Below, piece after piece: positions 50,901-60,963 of a stretch of 62,000 bases of DNA. Where the stretch lies: the NCBI RefSeq assembly GCF_964340395.1, contig NC_135556.1, positions 13,341,410-13,403,409 on the forward strand, read 5' to 3'. The stretch's first letter is position 1. Each line of letters starts with the position of its first letter. Below the pieces are notes generated by a model that saw only the letters and a list, made by a program, of their open reading frames with translations, ran no database searches and was not told the origin of the DNA. The translations under genes were made by a program, and so were the position numbers. The stretch comes from Glandiceps talaboti (taxonomy: Eukaryota > Hemichordata > Enteropneusta > Spengelidae).

Positions 50901-52327
50901 TTGACATTGCCAGTAGCTCACACATAATACACACCAATCACTTACACACCCATGTCTATTGATCTGAACGCCAACAATTCTGACCCATTATCCATCCTTT
51001 TGAGCGGGAGCTGTTCATGGACTCTATAAATTGGCTAATTGGGCTACACGACAGTTACCCCTGATTAAGTATTTAAAAAAAATCAGTGATGTGGAAAAAG
51101 GACGGACAAAGGCAAAGTTCCATGGATGAGCACTTTTCAACAACCCGCATTTCAACAGTACTCTATGTCTGCCTAATGTCTGAGTAATTTGTTTGAATGG
51201 GAGGACAGCAAATATACCTCCAGATACAGCTGAGCTGTTGACTTAATCAAGACAATGTCCCTTTATCGTTATATCTAGTCTACACGAAAAGACATGCAGG
51301 ATTTGTGGGGGAGTGTGTGAATGGTTGCTAAAAATGAACTTTGACTAGCTCAAGAAACAGATCACTTGATTTACTGGATGATAGCAACGTTATCGCTATA
51401 CTAAGGGTGTACTTGATACGAGAACGTGTCTCCATACCATTTGAATTCCGTATTTACATTTCAACGCTACACGGACAATTATAATCTTTAGTCAAACAGA
51501 TTGAATAAATACTATGTAAAGGGGTAAACATTTATACTTTGACCATGGTCAGAATCACAAACAAGTTTATTCTTTTGTAAACTTTTAATATATATCAGCT
51601 TCCCCGATCCCCTCCCCAAAAAACTGCTAAATATAAATATTTGCAATTCTTAATTTCAATATTTATAGTCATAACGTTCTTGCAGTTTCCAAATGAAATT
51701 GAATATCCAATATTAAACGTAGGTGTAATGTGATATAAGTTAGTTTATAAAAAAACGTTATTTTGCAATGGCCTCCTACTTCTATAGCATATTTCACAAG
51801 TGATTGTTAGAATGTTTTCAAACAGTTCACTTTGCCGCGAGGCCGCATGACTGTGACCCGTCAAACAAATGACAAAAGCCAACGAAAACGTCTCTTCCTA
51901 CCTGTTCTTTCACACAAAGATCGTCCAGCAATTTCACGGTGTGGTTTACACTGTGTTTGCCAGTCTCCTTACATAAACAGCAGACGGCAACCTGACAGGT
52001 CAAACAGTAAAACAACATGCTCTCGCCATGTTCCGAGCACAGAGGTTTTCTGGTGTGGACGCCATCATTCGCTGCTTCTCTCTCTTTATCTTTCTTGTAC
52101 TGCTCAACGATATTTTCCAGGACTCTGTTGATTGGAAAGTCTTCTATTTTGCGATAGTCTAGTCGGACACTGCATCGACAAGTCGGACAGTTGAAACTTC
52201 GCCGGAGAACATCGCCATTCGCCAACAGATTGCGCACACACTTCCGGCAGAAATTGTGCGAACACGGTAGTATTAGAGGAATTTCTAACAATTCCAAGCA
52301 AATGCAACACGTTAGTTCGTTTTCCAT
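35927..52327 (-). CDS. TRIM-type RING/B-box/coiled-coil protein with GLEBS-like motifs and Pol II CTD-like heptads, 11 exons, ~1316 aa
   Basis: Coding exons in transcript order: 52327-51902, 45502-45410, 45161-44934, 44071-44049, 43287-43160, 43045-42986, 42221-41974, 40986-40879, 40084-39938, 39566-39447 and 38296-35927 (TAG). Every border is AG/GT and every join keeps frame. The 93, 228 and 23-nt exons follow the classic TRIM coiled-coil layout. Order of parts: RING 7-50, B-box 2 97-129, coiled coil about 143-256, linker to about 389, GLEBS-like 390-452, second GLEBS-like segment 488-545, CTD-like heptads 643-691, then a long Ser/Asp/Glu-rich tail. The RING implies E3 ubiquitin ligase activity. 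The GLEBS segment suggests binding of RAE1/Gle2. No SPRY, NHL, FN3 or COS domain is visible. RING, B-box and coiled coil are secure. The full join as one transcript is well supported by phase but unproven. Confidence 0.82.
36472..36504 (-). other. LIR-like motif in the acidic tail
   Basis: Residues about 1126-1134 read DSDEEYVIV. An aromatic residue, two spacers and an aliphatic residue preceded by acidic and serine residues fit the Atg8/LC3-interacting region consensus. Several TRIM proteins are known to act in autophagy. Short motifs arise by chance in disordered tails, so this is suggestive only. Confidence 0.4.
37805..37951 (-). other. RNA polymerase II CTD-like heptad block
   Basis: Residues about 643-691 hold roughly six tandem units near YSPTSPx, including [21 protein letters not shown] and two of YAPTSPS. 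This is the consensus of the RPB1 tail (YSPTSPS). Nothing else of RPB1 is present. The reading frame is open without interruption over the whole 2.37-kb last exon, so the block is expected to be translated. Possible roles include mimicry of phosphorylated CTD or binding by CTD readers; these are inference. Confidence 0.9.
38368..38433. repeat. Hairpin with ~25-bp arms
   Basis: GGGCTGTTATGCAGCAACTA (38368 onward, arm to 38392) pairs with the arm 38409-38433 with one mismatch over a 16-base loop. It lies 72-137 bases upstream of TRIM exon 11 (gene direction). Confidence 0.8.
38871..39140. mobile_element. Two adjacent palindromic foldback elements (copies B and C)
   Basis: Copy B (38871-39010) keeps the same ends as copy A and the inner GTGACAAGGGCC word. 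Copy C follows directly with CCTTGCCACTACT and a related but decayed end. Both are in the TRIM-GLEBS intron between exons 10 and 11. Confidence 0.5.
40121..40172. repeat. GATA microsatellite
   Basis: About 12 GATA units in the TRIM-GLEBS intron between exons 8 and 9, 37 bases upstream of exon 9 in gene direction. Confidence 0.95.
41500..41945. repeat. Degenerate ~75-bp tandem repeats
   Basis: The word TAAAATCTACCA recurs with nearby TCATTTTACCAGGG and TTCCTTACCA variants about five times. A related patch lies at 46005-46145. It is in the intron between TRIM exons 7 and 8. Confidence 0.6.
41974..43287 (-). other. TRIM linker exons 5-7
   Basis: Exons 43287-43160, 43045-42986 and 42221-41974 encode a region with no recognised fold. 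The first has a basic, hydrophobic stretch ([19 protein letters not shown]), the second contains [12 protein letters not shown], and the third is Ser/Thr/Pro/Lys-rich. The last residues ([11 protein letters not shown]) run into the GLEBS-like segment. Confidence 0.75.
42325..42935. repeat. Diverged ~310-bp tandem duplication
   Basis: Both halves contain GGGGTTCTG followed by TTATTACAAAT, then AAAACAGCAAA, and end near AGTGCAA with an ACCA(G)TAA word. It lies in the intron between TRIM exons 6 and 7. Confidence 0.65.
44049..45502 (-). other. TRIM coiled coil, exons 2-4, with 23-nt microexon
   Basis: Exons 45502-45410 (93 nt), 45161-44934 (228 nt) and 44071-44049 (23 nt) encode a Lys/Glu/Gln-rich helix without prolines over about 100 residues, typical of the antiparallel TRIM dimer. 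The microexon encodes ESMEVGI and two bases of a Ser codon completed by the next exon. These lengths closely follow the 96/231/23 pattern seen across TRIM genes, which supports the join. Confidence 0.88.
46976..47091. mobile_element. Small inverted-end element, copy 1
   Basis: Starts GTCTTGCTGCTAGAC and ends GTCTAGCAGCTAGAC, near-perfect inverted ends. A diverged longer copy lies at 47546-47708. It is within TRIM intron 1. Confidence 0.55.
47401..47521. repeat. Inverted repeat ~120 bp
   Basis: AAAATCTAATTTTAGACTCTA at the left pairs with TAGAGTCTAAAATTCGATTTT at the right with few mismatches. It is MITE-like, sitting between the two small elements at 46.98 and 47.55 kb. Confidence 0.6.
47546..47708. 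mobile_element. Small inverted-end element, copy 2
   Basis: Same ends as copy 1 (TAGTCTTGCTGCTAGA and GTCTAGCAGATAGACTA) with a longer interior sharing CGAACGAAGTTCGC-like words. Confidence 0.5.
51902..52327 (-). other. TRIM exon 1: RING finger and B-box 2
   Basis: The C3HC4 RING ligands are C7, C10, C22, H24, C27, C30, C47 and C50, starting [12 protein letters not shown]. The B-box 2 ligands are C97, H100, C108, C111, C116, C119, H125 and H129. All positions are intact, so an active zinc-bound E3 is expected. The exon ends CAG followed by GTAGGA, phase 0. Upstream of the ATG there is no longer in-frame start visible. Confidence 0.93.
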
Positions 52328-52509
52328 GGCTATGTTTGTCTAAAATAAAATTGTATGGGGAAGTTGAGCCCGTTGAATGATTTATGTATGAATGGACATG
52401 ACGTACTCGTAGTCGCACGCGTACACAGCCGCTCAGTCTAGCATGCAGTCTGGCGTTTGGAGACACGGAAGTAGCAAGGCACTGTGGGTAACTGGGACTG
52501 TCAAGGCAG
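52328..52509. promoter_or_regulatory. CpG-containing, possibly bidirectional promoter
   Basis: The interval lies between the TRIM start codon (minus) and a strong plus-strand splice donor at 52509/52510 (CAG then GTGAGTATT). It has raised CpG content, an ETS-like ACGGAAGT and a TGACGT CRE half-site. Divergent use is inferred from the plus-strand splice signals that follow. Confidence 0.4.
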
Positions 52510-52687
52510 GTGAGTATTTACTGTAATTTCGACGCAACAACCGGCAACCCTGGGGCATGGCAACAGCACGGCGAAGTCACAGTTGAAACATATAATTATA
52601 GTATTTATACCAAAGCAGCACATAAGTCATTATTCGTGGCAGGTACACAGAATGTTCATGAAGGTATGTAATAGGGAGATTTAGCCA

Positions 52688-52934
52688 ATGAATGAATGAA
52701 TGAATGAATGAATGAATGAATGAATGAATGAATGAATGAATGAATGAATGAATAAATGAATGAATGAATGAATGAATGAATGAATGAATGAATGAATGAA
52801 ATGTACGAACGAACGAACGAATGAATGAATGCAACGAACGAACGAACGAACAAACAAACAAACAAATGAATGAATGGATAGGTGGATGGATGGATGGATG
52901 GATGGATGGATGGATGGATGGATGAATGAATGAA
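52688..52934. repeat. Composite ATGA / ACGA / GGAT tetranucleotide array
   Basis: ATGA repeats to about 52800, then CGAA/CAAA repeats, then GGAT repeats to about 52925. It lies between the TRIM promoter and the candidate divergent exon. Confidence 0.96.
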
Positions 52935-53235
52935 TGTGAAACTATACATATATGTATCAAAATTATCAAAATTTTAATTTGTACAGAAGTCAAATCTCCA
53001 ACCCCAGCTGTTAAGGCTGTTCATGAGTACAAAGGGAAAGTGCACGTGTTTCAGTGTAAATGTAAATGTAAATGTAAATGTAAAGGAAAGAAAAACACTT
53101 TTAAGATCTTTTTAAGACAACAAATCGTGTACTGATTATCTGATATCTAGGGGGACAGTTTTGATTAGAAAAATTACAAACTGCTGAAAATGATGACAAC
53201 GCCAAGCCAGGCCAAACTTTTCTTCTTCCTTCTAG

Positions 53236-53326
53236 CGCACTCTCGATCTCCCGCGGCCCGGGCTTATGGATCATGGATTATACAGAGGACTTGAACTTAC
53301 TAGACGCATCCTCCCTTTACGAGCAG
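53236..53326 (+). CDS. Possible first coding exon of a divergent plus-strand gene
   Basis: A strong pyrimidine tract ending TCTAG precedes 53236, and CAG followed by GTGGGA ends the exon at 53326. An ATG at 53273 reads MDYTEDLNLLDASSLYEQ, phase 0 at the donor. An earlier ATG at 53266 in another frame is also open. The exon sits in CpG-rich DNA about 730 bases after the plus-strand donor at 52509, consistent with a noncoding first exon followed by this one. I do not recognise the product and found no later exon, which may lie beyond the tRNA cluster or window. Confidence 0.33.
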
Positions 53327-53826
53327 GTGGGAAACAAAACATAACGAGTTACTGATATTGCCTCCTCATTGAATGAAAAAAAAATTGAATCGATAGAATC
53401 ATCGACATTAGAGTAAGTGTGTATGGAAGTACGAATTGTCTCGAAAACGTTCAATGTAACATCGTGCGTGCCACCGCATGGGGGCGCCATAGGGGCGTGT
53501 GGCATTTCAGATTGTTGTTTTCAGTGTCTACTCGAGGCTACTAAAATACATAACAACGTATTGACTTGAATATATTTCCCATACCTTTATGGAGGGGCAT
53601 CGAAATATTATCTTCTAGTATAGTTATCTTCTTGTGAACGTATATTGATACATTTGTAGTAACAGGATTCGTGTTAGGAAAACTAATATGTAAGTGTGTG
53701 TGTGTGTGTGTGAGGGGGAGGGGGTGCGATTTCGTATACAACATTACACACTGATAATCAAGTGTGTAATGATTCGGAAGTGTACGTATCATCTATTATT
53801 TCCCTTGTAAAAAATATATTCTTGCT

Positions 53827-53899
53827 TGTTTCCGCCCAGGCTCGAACTGGGGACCTTTCGCGTGTTAGGCGAACGTGATAACCACTACACTACGGAAAC
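53827..53899 (-). tRNA. tRNA-Val (AAC)
   Basis: A 73-nt cloverleaf with a seven-pair acceptor stem (GUUUCCG with CGGAAAC), A box, anticodon AAC in a seven-base loop and a B box GGTTCGAGCC-like T arm (AGTTCGAGCCT). An A6 run on the plus strand just downstream in gene direction (53808-53813) supplies the Pol III T-tract terminator. CCA is not encoded. Confidence 0.96.
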
Positions 53900-54493
53900 T
53901 TCGATGGAGTATATTGTTTGATTAAGATTACTTGGTGTGTGCAAATCTTAAATAATCTATTCATAATACAGTGAGTTAATAACATGCAACAGGTGGTCGC
54001 CATCTTCCCATCTAGAAATGAACTAATCTTGCCGAACGATCATTGATTCTGTCATGCATTCGGTGTTACAGCGCATTACTCTTCACTGGCTCTGTTTGAT
54101 ACAAACACGCCGAAACCTGTGAGAAACTGTACATGCGCATGCTACACTTTAAGATAGCCAGATTGAATGATATAGTTTCTTGCAACATGTTGTCTAAATG
54201 TTATGGACTAAGGTACCACCCAGACATCAAATGCGAGCATTGGTGCGAGCGTGTCTGTACGCAGTTAAGTTGCATTTCATTCAGACTAATAAAGGTAGCA
54301 TGAACTTGAAGTGGCGATCTTGTTATCTAAGTGTAGCATATGCAATTTCTTATGGTTTCTACATGGTTGTAACAAATAGAGCCAACGAACAGTAATCTAC
54401 AACATTAAATATACAGTAAATATTGATCCTATTTACTTTTTCGCTATTATACCATGAAAAAATCATCTTTACTAAAAAAAATACATTTTCGAC

Positions 54494-54566
54494 TGTTTCC
54501 GCCCAGGCTCGAACTGGGGACCTTTCGCGTGTTAGGCGAACGTGATAACCACTACACTACGGAAAC
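54494..54566 (-). tRNA. tRNA-Val (AAC)
   Basis: Identical 73-nt body to the copy at 53.8 kb, anticodon AAC, intact acceptor stem. The minus-strand T8 run at 54475-54482 is a strong Pol III terminator. Flanks differ from the other copies, so only the gene body is conserved. Confidence 0.96.
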
Positions 54567-55055
54567 TTCACTGAGAATGTATTTTTCCATTGACGGTCTT
54601 AAAATATGTTTATTTGGTCTTTTCAATCATTGGAAAATATGCTATTATACATTCGTCTTTGTTAACGTAAGGTACTATATAGACTACTACAAAAATGAAG
54701 TTTCTAGCAAATAATCAGTAATTTCGAATTCCTCGGACTGATCAGTTTTGTCATGATGTTATTGTCAGCAACTATGCAATTTGCTAAAATAAATAAAAGC
54801 GCAAACAAGATTACACACTGCACTTATTGAAAATATATATAATTTTTTAACAAAACTTTGCAAAATTTAAAAAAAGAAAAGAAATATAGTTATTGGAGTC
54901 GGTTTGGCGATTATGTGTCAAAGAATAGGGGAGGTAGGGCCAGGGTGGGTGGGGCTACGCCCTCCCGTATCTGTTACATGCCACATAATCGTCAAAACTG
55001 GATAACTATATATTTTACTTTGTTACTATTATTTGTCCCGATTCATAAAGTCACC

Positions 55056-55309
55056 CAATAGGGAACTTGCAAACCCGCCATGTTGAATGTTGCATCATGG
55101 GAAATGTGATAATAAATACTAATCACTTAGCATAGTTAACAATAATGTTACATTGTTTGTAACCACAGATAATCAATTCATAGTCACCCTGACCATTGTG
55201 GGAGGTTTATTTTATCAGAAGCTCCAGATTATGTATTACGATAACCACAGATAATCCCATAGTCCTTTGCGTCTGAGCATGCTCAGTCTGGATTGCAAGT
55301 TCCCTATTG
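55056..55309. mobile_element. 255-bp inverted-repeat element, copy 2
   Basis: Starts CAATAGGGAACTTGCAA and ends with its exact reverse complement, a perfect 17-bp terminal inverted repeat. The interior matches copy 1 at most positions with small deletions. It lies between two tRNA-Val genes. Confidence 0.78.
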
Positions 55310-55788
55310 TCATGATTGTAAGCGTATCCGATGAAATGTCAATATGTTCCAGAATGCATGTATAATGCGAAAAGTCTCGCGTTGATGTGAAACATTCTGT
55401 GGAATCATTACGAGAGGCAACGTCACAATATATTGACGTCAACGTTCCATTTCTTACTTCTGCTATCGCTTGGTGTACAGCATTATTACTTTGACCTCCA
55501 AATTGTCACTGCGACATAGCGTCAGAATGAAAGTCTCAGCAATAATAATACCTTTAATTTGTTGATGTTGTGGATATTATATTCCGTACTGTACAGTACA
55601 GTACAGTATAGCGATGGAGCTATGGTAGTTGAATGAAGTCAGAAGTCTTCCATTCTCGGTACGTACATGTTTTCAGTGAATCAGATATGGATTCTATATT
55701 TGTTGATGAAATTCATCTCGTTCTTACTTGCATTATTATGTTGCTAGGACCATGAAAAATTACTCTTTTTTATCAAAAATTGATAGTA

Positions 55789-55863
55789 TGTTTCCGCCCA
55801 GGCTCGAACTGGGGACCTTTCGCGTGTTAGGCGAACGTGATAACCACTACACTACGGCAAAAC
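55789..55863 (-). tRNA. tRNA-Val (AAC) with two-base insertion in the acceptor stem
   Basis: The body matches the other AAC copies, but the 5' acceptor strand is longer: two extra bases interrupt the pairing of GUUU-CCG with CGG-AAAC. A two-base bulge or a mispaired stem results. A T5 terminator follows on the minus strand. It may be a failing copy or pseudogene; promoter boxes are intact so it could still be transcribed. Confidence 0.75.
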
Positions 55864-57235
55864 TTCACTGGTTTAGGCTAAATTTAATACAGATTTTGAC
55901 ATAGATATGTAGACGTTGTGTAATAAATATCCATTGGTTTTATTATTCCAACATGGAACCTAACACAGTCATGAAGCAACAACGTTTTGGAAGAAATTGT
56001 TATTGTATAATTCTTTCTGAATGGCCAACCCAGAAATTCAGTCTCGCGTTTGGTGTGAAACATTCTACGAGATCTTTACATGTGGCAACTCCACGATCGA
56101 TTGACAACGTTCCAAATTCTTATTTCTATTAATTGGCCGTATAGCAGTATTACTTCGATCTTCAAAGCATCACCTTCACTTGACATAGCGTCTCTCAGAA
56201 ATAATAAAACTTTTGTTACAGTTGATGATGTTGGGATACACATTACGAACATCATTACGTACAATCTGGAGGCAATTGAGCCTGTCGTTGTCAAGTGGAA
56301 AAACACATTCATAAGTATGTTTCAGAACAATTAATTCAGAAATATTCTTTCTAATGTAAGTGCATCATCGATGATATTGCTTCAGGAGTCATTCATTCTT
56401 GACAGTCAACCACATTTGATTGCCCCACCAAATTGCGATATTTCTAATTCGAGTATTGTAGACATATATGATTTATCGCTTGTCATTTATAGATGATGAC
56501 GACACAGACCAAACCGCACCAGAACAAAACGTAGCAAATCACCAGTGATCTGCCATGAACGTTTCCAACTCGGCTAGAAAAAACGATCAAAGTAGAATTC
56601 GGTCGCTTGTGTTATAAGTACTTAATTCGAATCCAAAAGTCACAATTTTAATTGTTCAAACATCAAGTAGGGATTGTGAGGTCTTTTCTCCGTTCGTTTA
56701 ATGATTTCATAAAGAACTAAATTTTGTTTATATTTCACTAATCGTGGGATGGGGGTGGGGATGCTAGGATATGTAAAATTGACCGACACTTGAATTTGTG
56801 TATTGCTCTCCCTCACATTAAAAGATACGATTTGGTAGAACTTGGCATTTCTTGGAATTACATTATTTTAAGGCCAATGTGCTTAATTTATATTTTGTGT
56901 GCAAAAAAGTCATTGTTTGTAAAAATGAAGTTTAGCTTGTATATAGCGTAACTCACAAGCGGTTAAAAAAATATTTTAGCGTTGTTCTTTCGATATGGCG
57001 GACAGATCGAAAGATCAATGCTAAAACAAATGAACGGTATATTAAACCCGTGTTAGTCATTTGATCTACCGAGCTGATGAACATTTATGGTCAAAGTCTA
57101 ACTTGTACTTTTCCTTTTTAAATACAATATTAACTTAAAGAATTATATTTTGAAAGTGTTCGGTTTAAATGATCATAATAATTTCAAAAAATTACTTTTA
57201 ACAAAATATTACTTTTATCAAAATACGTTCTCGTC

Positions 57236-57308
57236 TGTTTCCGCCCAGGCTCGAACTGGGGACCTTTCGCGTGTAAAGCGAACGTGATAACCACTACACT
57301 ACGGAAAC
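57236..57308 (-). tRNA. tRNA-Val (UAC)
   Basis: Same backbone as the AAC genes, but the anticodon arm reads CTTTACAC in place of CCTAACAC, giving anticodon UAC. The acceptor stem and T arm are unchanged. A short T-tract follows. This looks like anticodon-arm divergence within one gene family. Confidence 0.93.
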
Positions 57309-57982
57309 CTCGCTGAAGATGAAACTTTTCTTCCGTCACTTGAAATAACAAATTTGATTCCGCTTGTCTTTTCAATAATTGGAAATACGTTCTACACGTG
57401 CTTTACTGTAATAAAAAACATAAAAATATAGGCCGCCTATGAAAATCATTTAAAATTGAATATCTTTCTCCTTTATTCAGTTTGACAGGTATGGATCACA
57501 CACAAAAGAGATGTTTCGTGCATTAAAACAAATCAAAACAAACATAGCAAACTGAACCATTGAGCTAATAGGTAATAACACTTTGCAGTGTTGGCGTCTT
57601 CATCACAAATCACTTACTAATTGCATATGAATATGAATCTACACACTTTCACATCTATGGGGGAAGTGCAAGAAGGCGCTTGTCACTTCTCCTAATTATA
57701 ATGGTTCGGGTTATATTCTTATTTTTCAATAGGTAATATCAGATGCAGTCACTTTCACATGCACTTCGAATACCATTACAAAGATAATTCCTCAGTTACA
57801 GTATATTTTTGTTTACTTCGACTCTTAGAATGTATGAATATGATAATATCTACTACGAAAACACTACATAAACGATACATACAGATAGTGTATTACAGTC
57901 ACGTGCCATGGCAACATCCTAAAAATTGCAAACGTTACATGTATACAATAAGATGAAATGTCATCAAAATGTATCTAACTTC

Positions 57983-58055
57983 TGTTTCCGCCCGGGCTCG
58001 AACCGGGGACCTTTCGCGTGTGAGGCGAACGTGATAACCACTACACTACGGAAAC
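57983..58055 (-). tRNA. tRNA-Val (CAC)
   Basis: Anticodon loop CTCACAC gives CAC. The T arm differs by compensating changes (CCCGG with CCGGG), keeping the stem paired. A T4 terminator follows on the minus strand. Confidence 0.95.
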
Positions 58056-59147
58056 TTCCACGAATACCCGATTGACAAACAGTAGCATTGTCATTTGATT
58101 TTTTGGATACATGTGTCAGGGAAACCGGGGAAAGCAATGACGTTTTGACTCGTATTTCGAACACAGCAGAACACAGCAGTTACGTAGACACGCGTTGTCA
58201 TGACACAGACGGGGTGTTGTCGTGACGTAGAACGACCAGAGTATGTATATTCCATTTGTTCAACTTGGTTTGTTTCATGGTGTAATAGTTCGACTCTACT
58301 TCCATTCAACAAGACAATCATGTATTTATTAATTAATTATTAGAAAAAGATTCATTGGGATAAGTTTTATTATAATCTTAGTACAATATTTAGCTAAATA
58401 CAGAATAGTCTGTCACATAGGTCGTGATTTCTCCGTTCATAATTCTCTGTATTTTACATCTAAACTTCTGTGTGTAGACTGCAAGATACGTCGTGACGTT
58501 CCGCCCTTACAGGAGCGGTTGACAGATGTGTGAGGGCGCCCCGTCACGGCCTACCTTAACCTTATATAACGTTTTGTAATCAACACTACGACCGGGACTA
58601 CGACCTCCTGTTACATTGGCTCTACATGGGCCTAGGATTCAATGAGCCGCAACCCCAATAAGAGCATTCTCCGATAATGAGATAGTTAGGAACAAGGGGA
58701 TAAAACAATGCGAATGTGACAATTCTTGATCTTCAGTGTTAGATTATGTTTTATCAAAATGAATTACGTAATTTAAAAGCAATCATGGTGTACAATATTG
58801 AGAGCCAACAAATTTAAATCGTTTAAAAAATGGTCCAGTTGCAGCTGTAAGGCGTTCTTCCCTGTGTTTCCATGCTTCATTACCTTGTTACCATGGCAAT
58901 CATGTTAACTGTATGGTGACATCTAGCAGTCTGTGATGATAAATGGCCGAAACAATACAATATTACTTGAACTATGGGACCATCATTTCAAAGAATGTAT
59001 TGCAGCGTGATTTTGAAATGCAATACAGATAGACATTCATGGGAGATGTACTATTATTCAGTGACTTTATAATTCACGTAATTCGAGGGTCCATAACATT
59101 TGAGCACATAATTAAAGTAATTTTTTAAACTGTGATTATATATCGAA

Positions 59148-59220
59148 GTTTCCGTAGTGTAGTGGTTATCACGTTCGCCTAACACGCGAAAGGTCCCCAG
59201 TTCGAGCCTGGGCGGAAACA
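59148..59220 (+). tRNA. tRNA-Val (AAC)
   Basis: Plus-strand copy with the same 73-nt body, anticodon AAC. A T5 run lies within 15-20 bases after the gene. Orientation is opposite to the first five genes of the cluster. Confidence 0.96.
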
Positions 59221-59999
59221 TTATCTATTAATCTTTTTGAAATTATAACTTTGAAAATATAAGCTGATTTGGCATTTCAAGGAGATCTTGTATAAAAGCG
59301 AGACATCTTTTAGTATCATGTTTTTCTGAAATGTTAATTTTTTCTCTTACTTTTATATTCCATTCGTATATTCTTTTCAATGTTTTTAATTAGTTGATGA
59401 CGATTCTTTCCCATTCTTAGTTTTCATTTTTATATCTCTTTTTCATGAGTGCACGTGGGAAGCCAATTTCCAATACATTTGTGTGCAGATATATATTATA
59501 ATATCACTGTCTGAGATGTGCAAGAAATAACATTACTTTGGTAACTGACCATGAGTGTCAAGATCAAATGTCACAGCTTCAATTGATACAATTGATACTT
59601 CTTTGAATCGTATGCTCGGATAAACTGTCAAAATATTGTTTGTATTTCTCCGTATTTTGCATCACTGCAATCAATGTGCAACATGACAACAAAATATACT
59701 TCTGAAATCAGCAAAGGATTGTGTATGTTTTCTTCTAAAACGTAACACTTAAAATGTTTCTTGTCGCCAGATATACCTTAAAACATTTTGTACAAGTAAC
59801 TTACAAATAATTTTACATTTTGTCAGTAAAGCAAAAGGAAACAAAAACAAACATTGTCTTTCCTTCTCTTTTCGAGTGGAATGTCTATAAAGCTACAGTT
59901 TCTTGTTTGGTAATGAAATAATTAGAAGGGGTCAAAATTAATAAATTCAAACACGATATCTATTCTCAAAGTTTCTCTTTTTATCAATAAACTCCGACA

Positions 60000-60072
60000 G
60001 TTTCCGTAGTGTAGTGGTTATCACGTTCGCCTAACACGCGAAAGGTCCCCAGTTCGAGCCTGGGCGGAAACA
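60000..60072 (+). tRNA. tRNA-Val (AAC)
   Basis: Plus-strand copy, body identical to the one at 59.1 kb, with a T5 terminator about ten bases downstream. Confidence 0.96.
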
Positions 60073-60890
60073 GTTAAGATACTTTTTGATAAATCTCTTC
60101 ATAAGAAAAATATTGTACTGGTGATGAATTAATCCAATCAAATGGTAACAGGATTTCATAGATTGAACAAACGTGCAAGTTTGAGAATCTTGTTTTAATA
60201 GTCTGAGTCTCATGAATCTTTATTTTATTAATTTTTCCTTTGTGTCGAGACACAGCGAAAACTGTCATGTATTCGTGACATTGAACAAATATTCACATTA
60301 TATCAGACTCTGATCATGAAATGCTAAATCGTTTTGTATGTACAGCTACTAGCATTTACAATTTGACAAATCGAGCAACTTTGATGTAATAGTTTGAGTC
60401 GTTGAAGTTAGAGAGAAATGATGACAACCTCCCAATTGTAATGTATAATTATGTATAAATGAATGGACGTACACAGATCAATATACATCGACACCCACTT
60501 TACAGTCATGAATAGATATCAGGAAACATTTCTTTCTGAACACGTAATAAAGTGTACCAGAGCACGTCATCCACGCTACAACTTTCGACAGTTAGACTTG
60601 ACAAGTACATGAACTGTAAGACATTACGTAATAAGCGTAAAATTAAGTGCTGATGTGTTAGTAAGGCATCTTACCTTAGACCCCCTTCACAAAATTGTCT
60701 TTTTCATATATGTAAATCAGTGAGTGTTTATGTTTGTTTCCTTCGTATTTTGCAATATTGACAACAATAAATTTCTGTAATTATTAAGTATTTCATCATG
60801 TGCCATAGCAAGAACAGAAATCTGTAAAAATTCTACCTGACAGTGTATGAACAACCAAAAGCTATCAAAATTTAAAGATAAAATAAAAGA

Positions 60891-60963
60891 TGTTTCCGCC
60901 CAGGCTCGAACTGGGGACCTTTCGCGTGTGAGGCGAACGTGATAACCACTACACTACGAAAAC
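60891..60963 (-). tRNA. tRNA-Val (CAC)
   Basis: Anticodon CAC. One base change in the 5' acceptor strand replaces a C-G pair with a U-G wobble, so the stem still forms. Minus-strand T-tracts follow. Confidence 0.93.

Larger units (their letters stand above)
45503..51901 (-). other. TRIM intron 1 (6.4 kb)
   Basis: Contains the small inverted-end elements at 46.98-47.71 kb and otherwise AT-rich DNA. A 92-codon plus-strand frame at 48110-48388 has balanced composition but no recognisable domain or splice support; it is not called as a gene. Confidence 0.6.

Noticed and set aside
52577-52993. Open frame with Ser-Phe-Ile-His repeats
   Set aside because: It is a translation of the ATGA/GGAT array.
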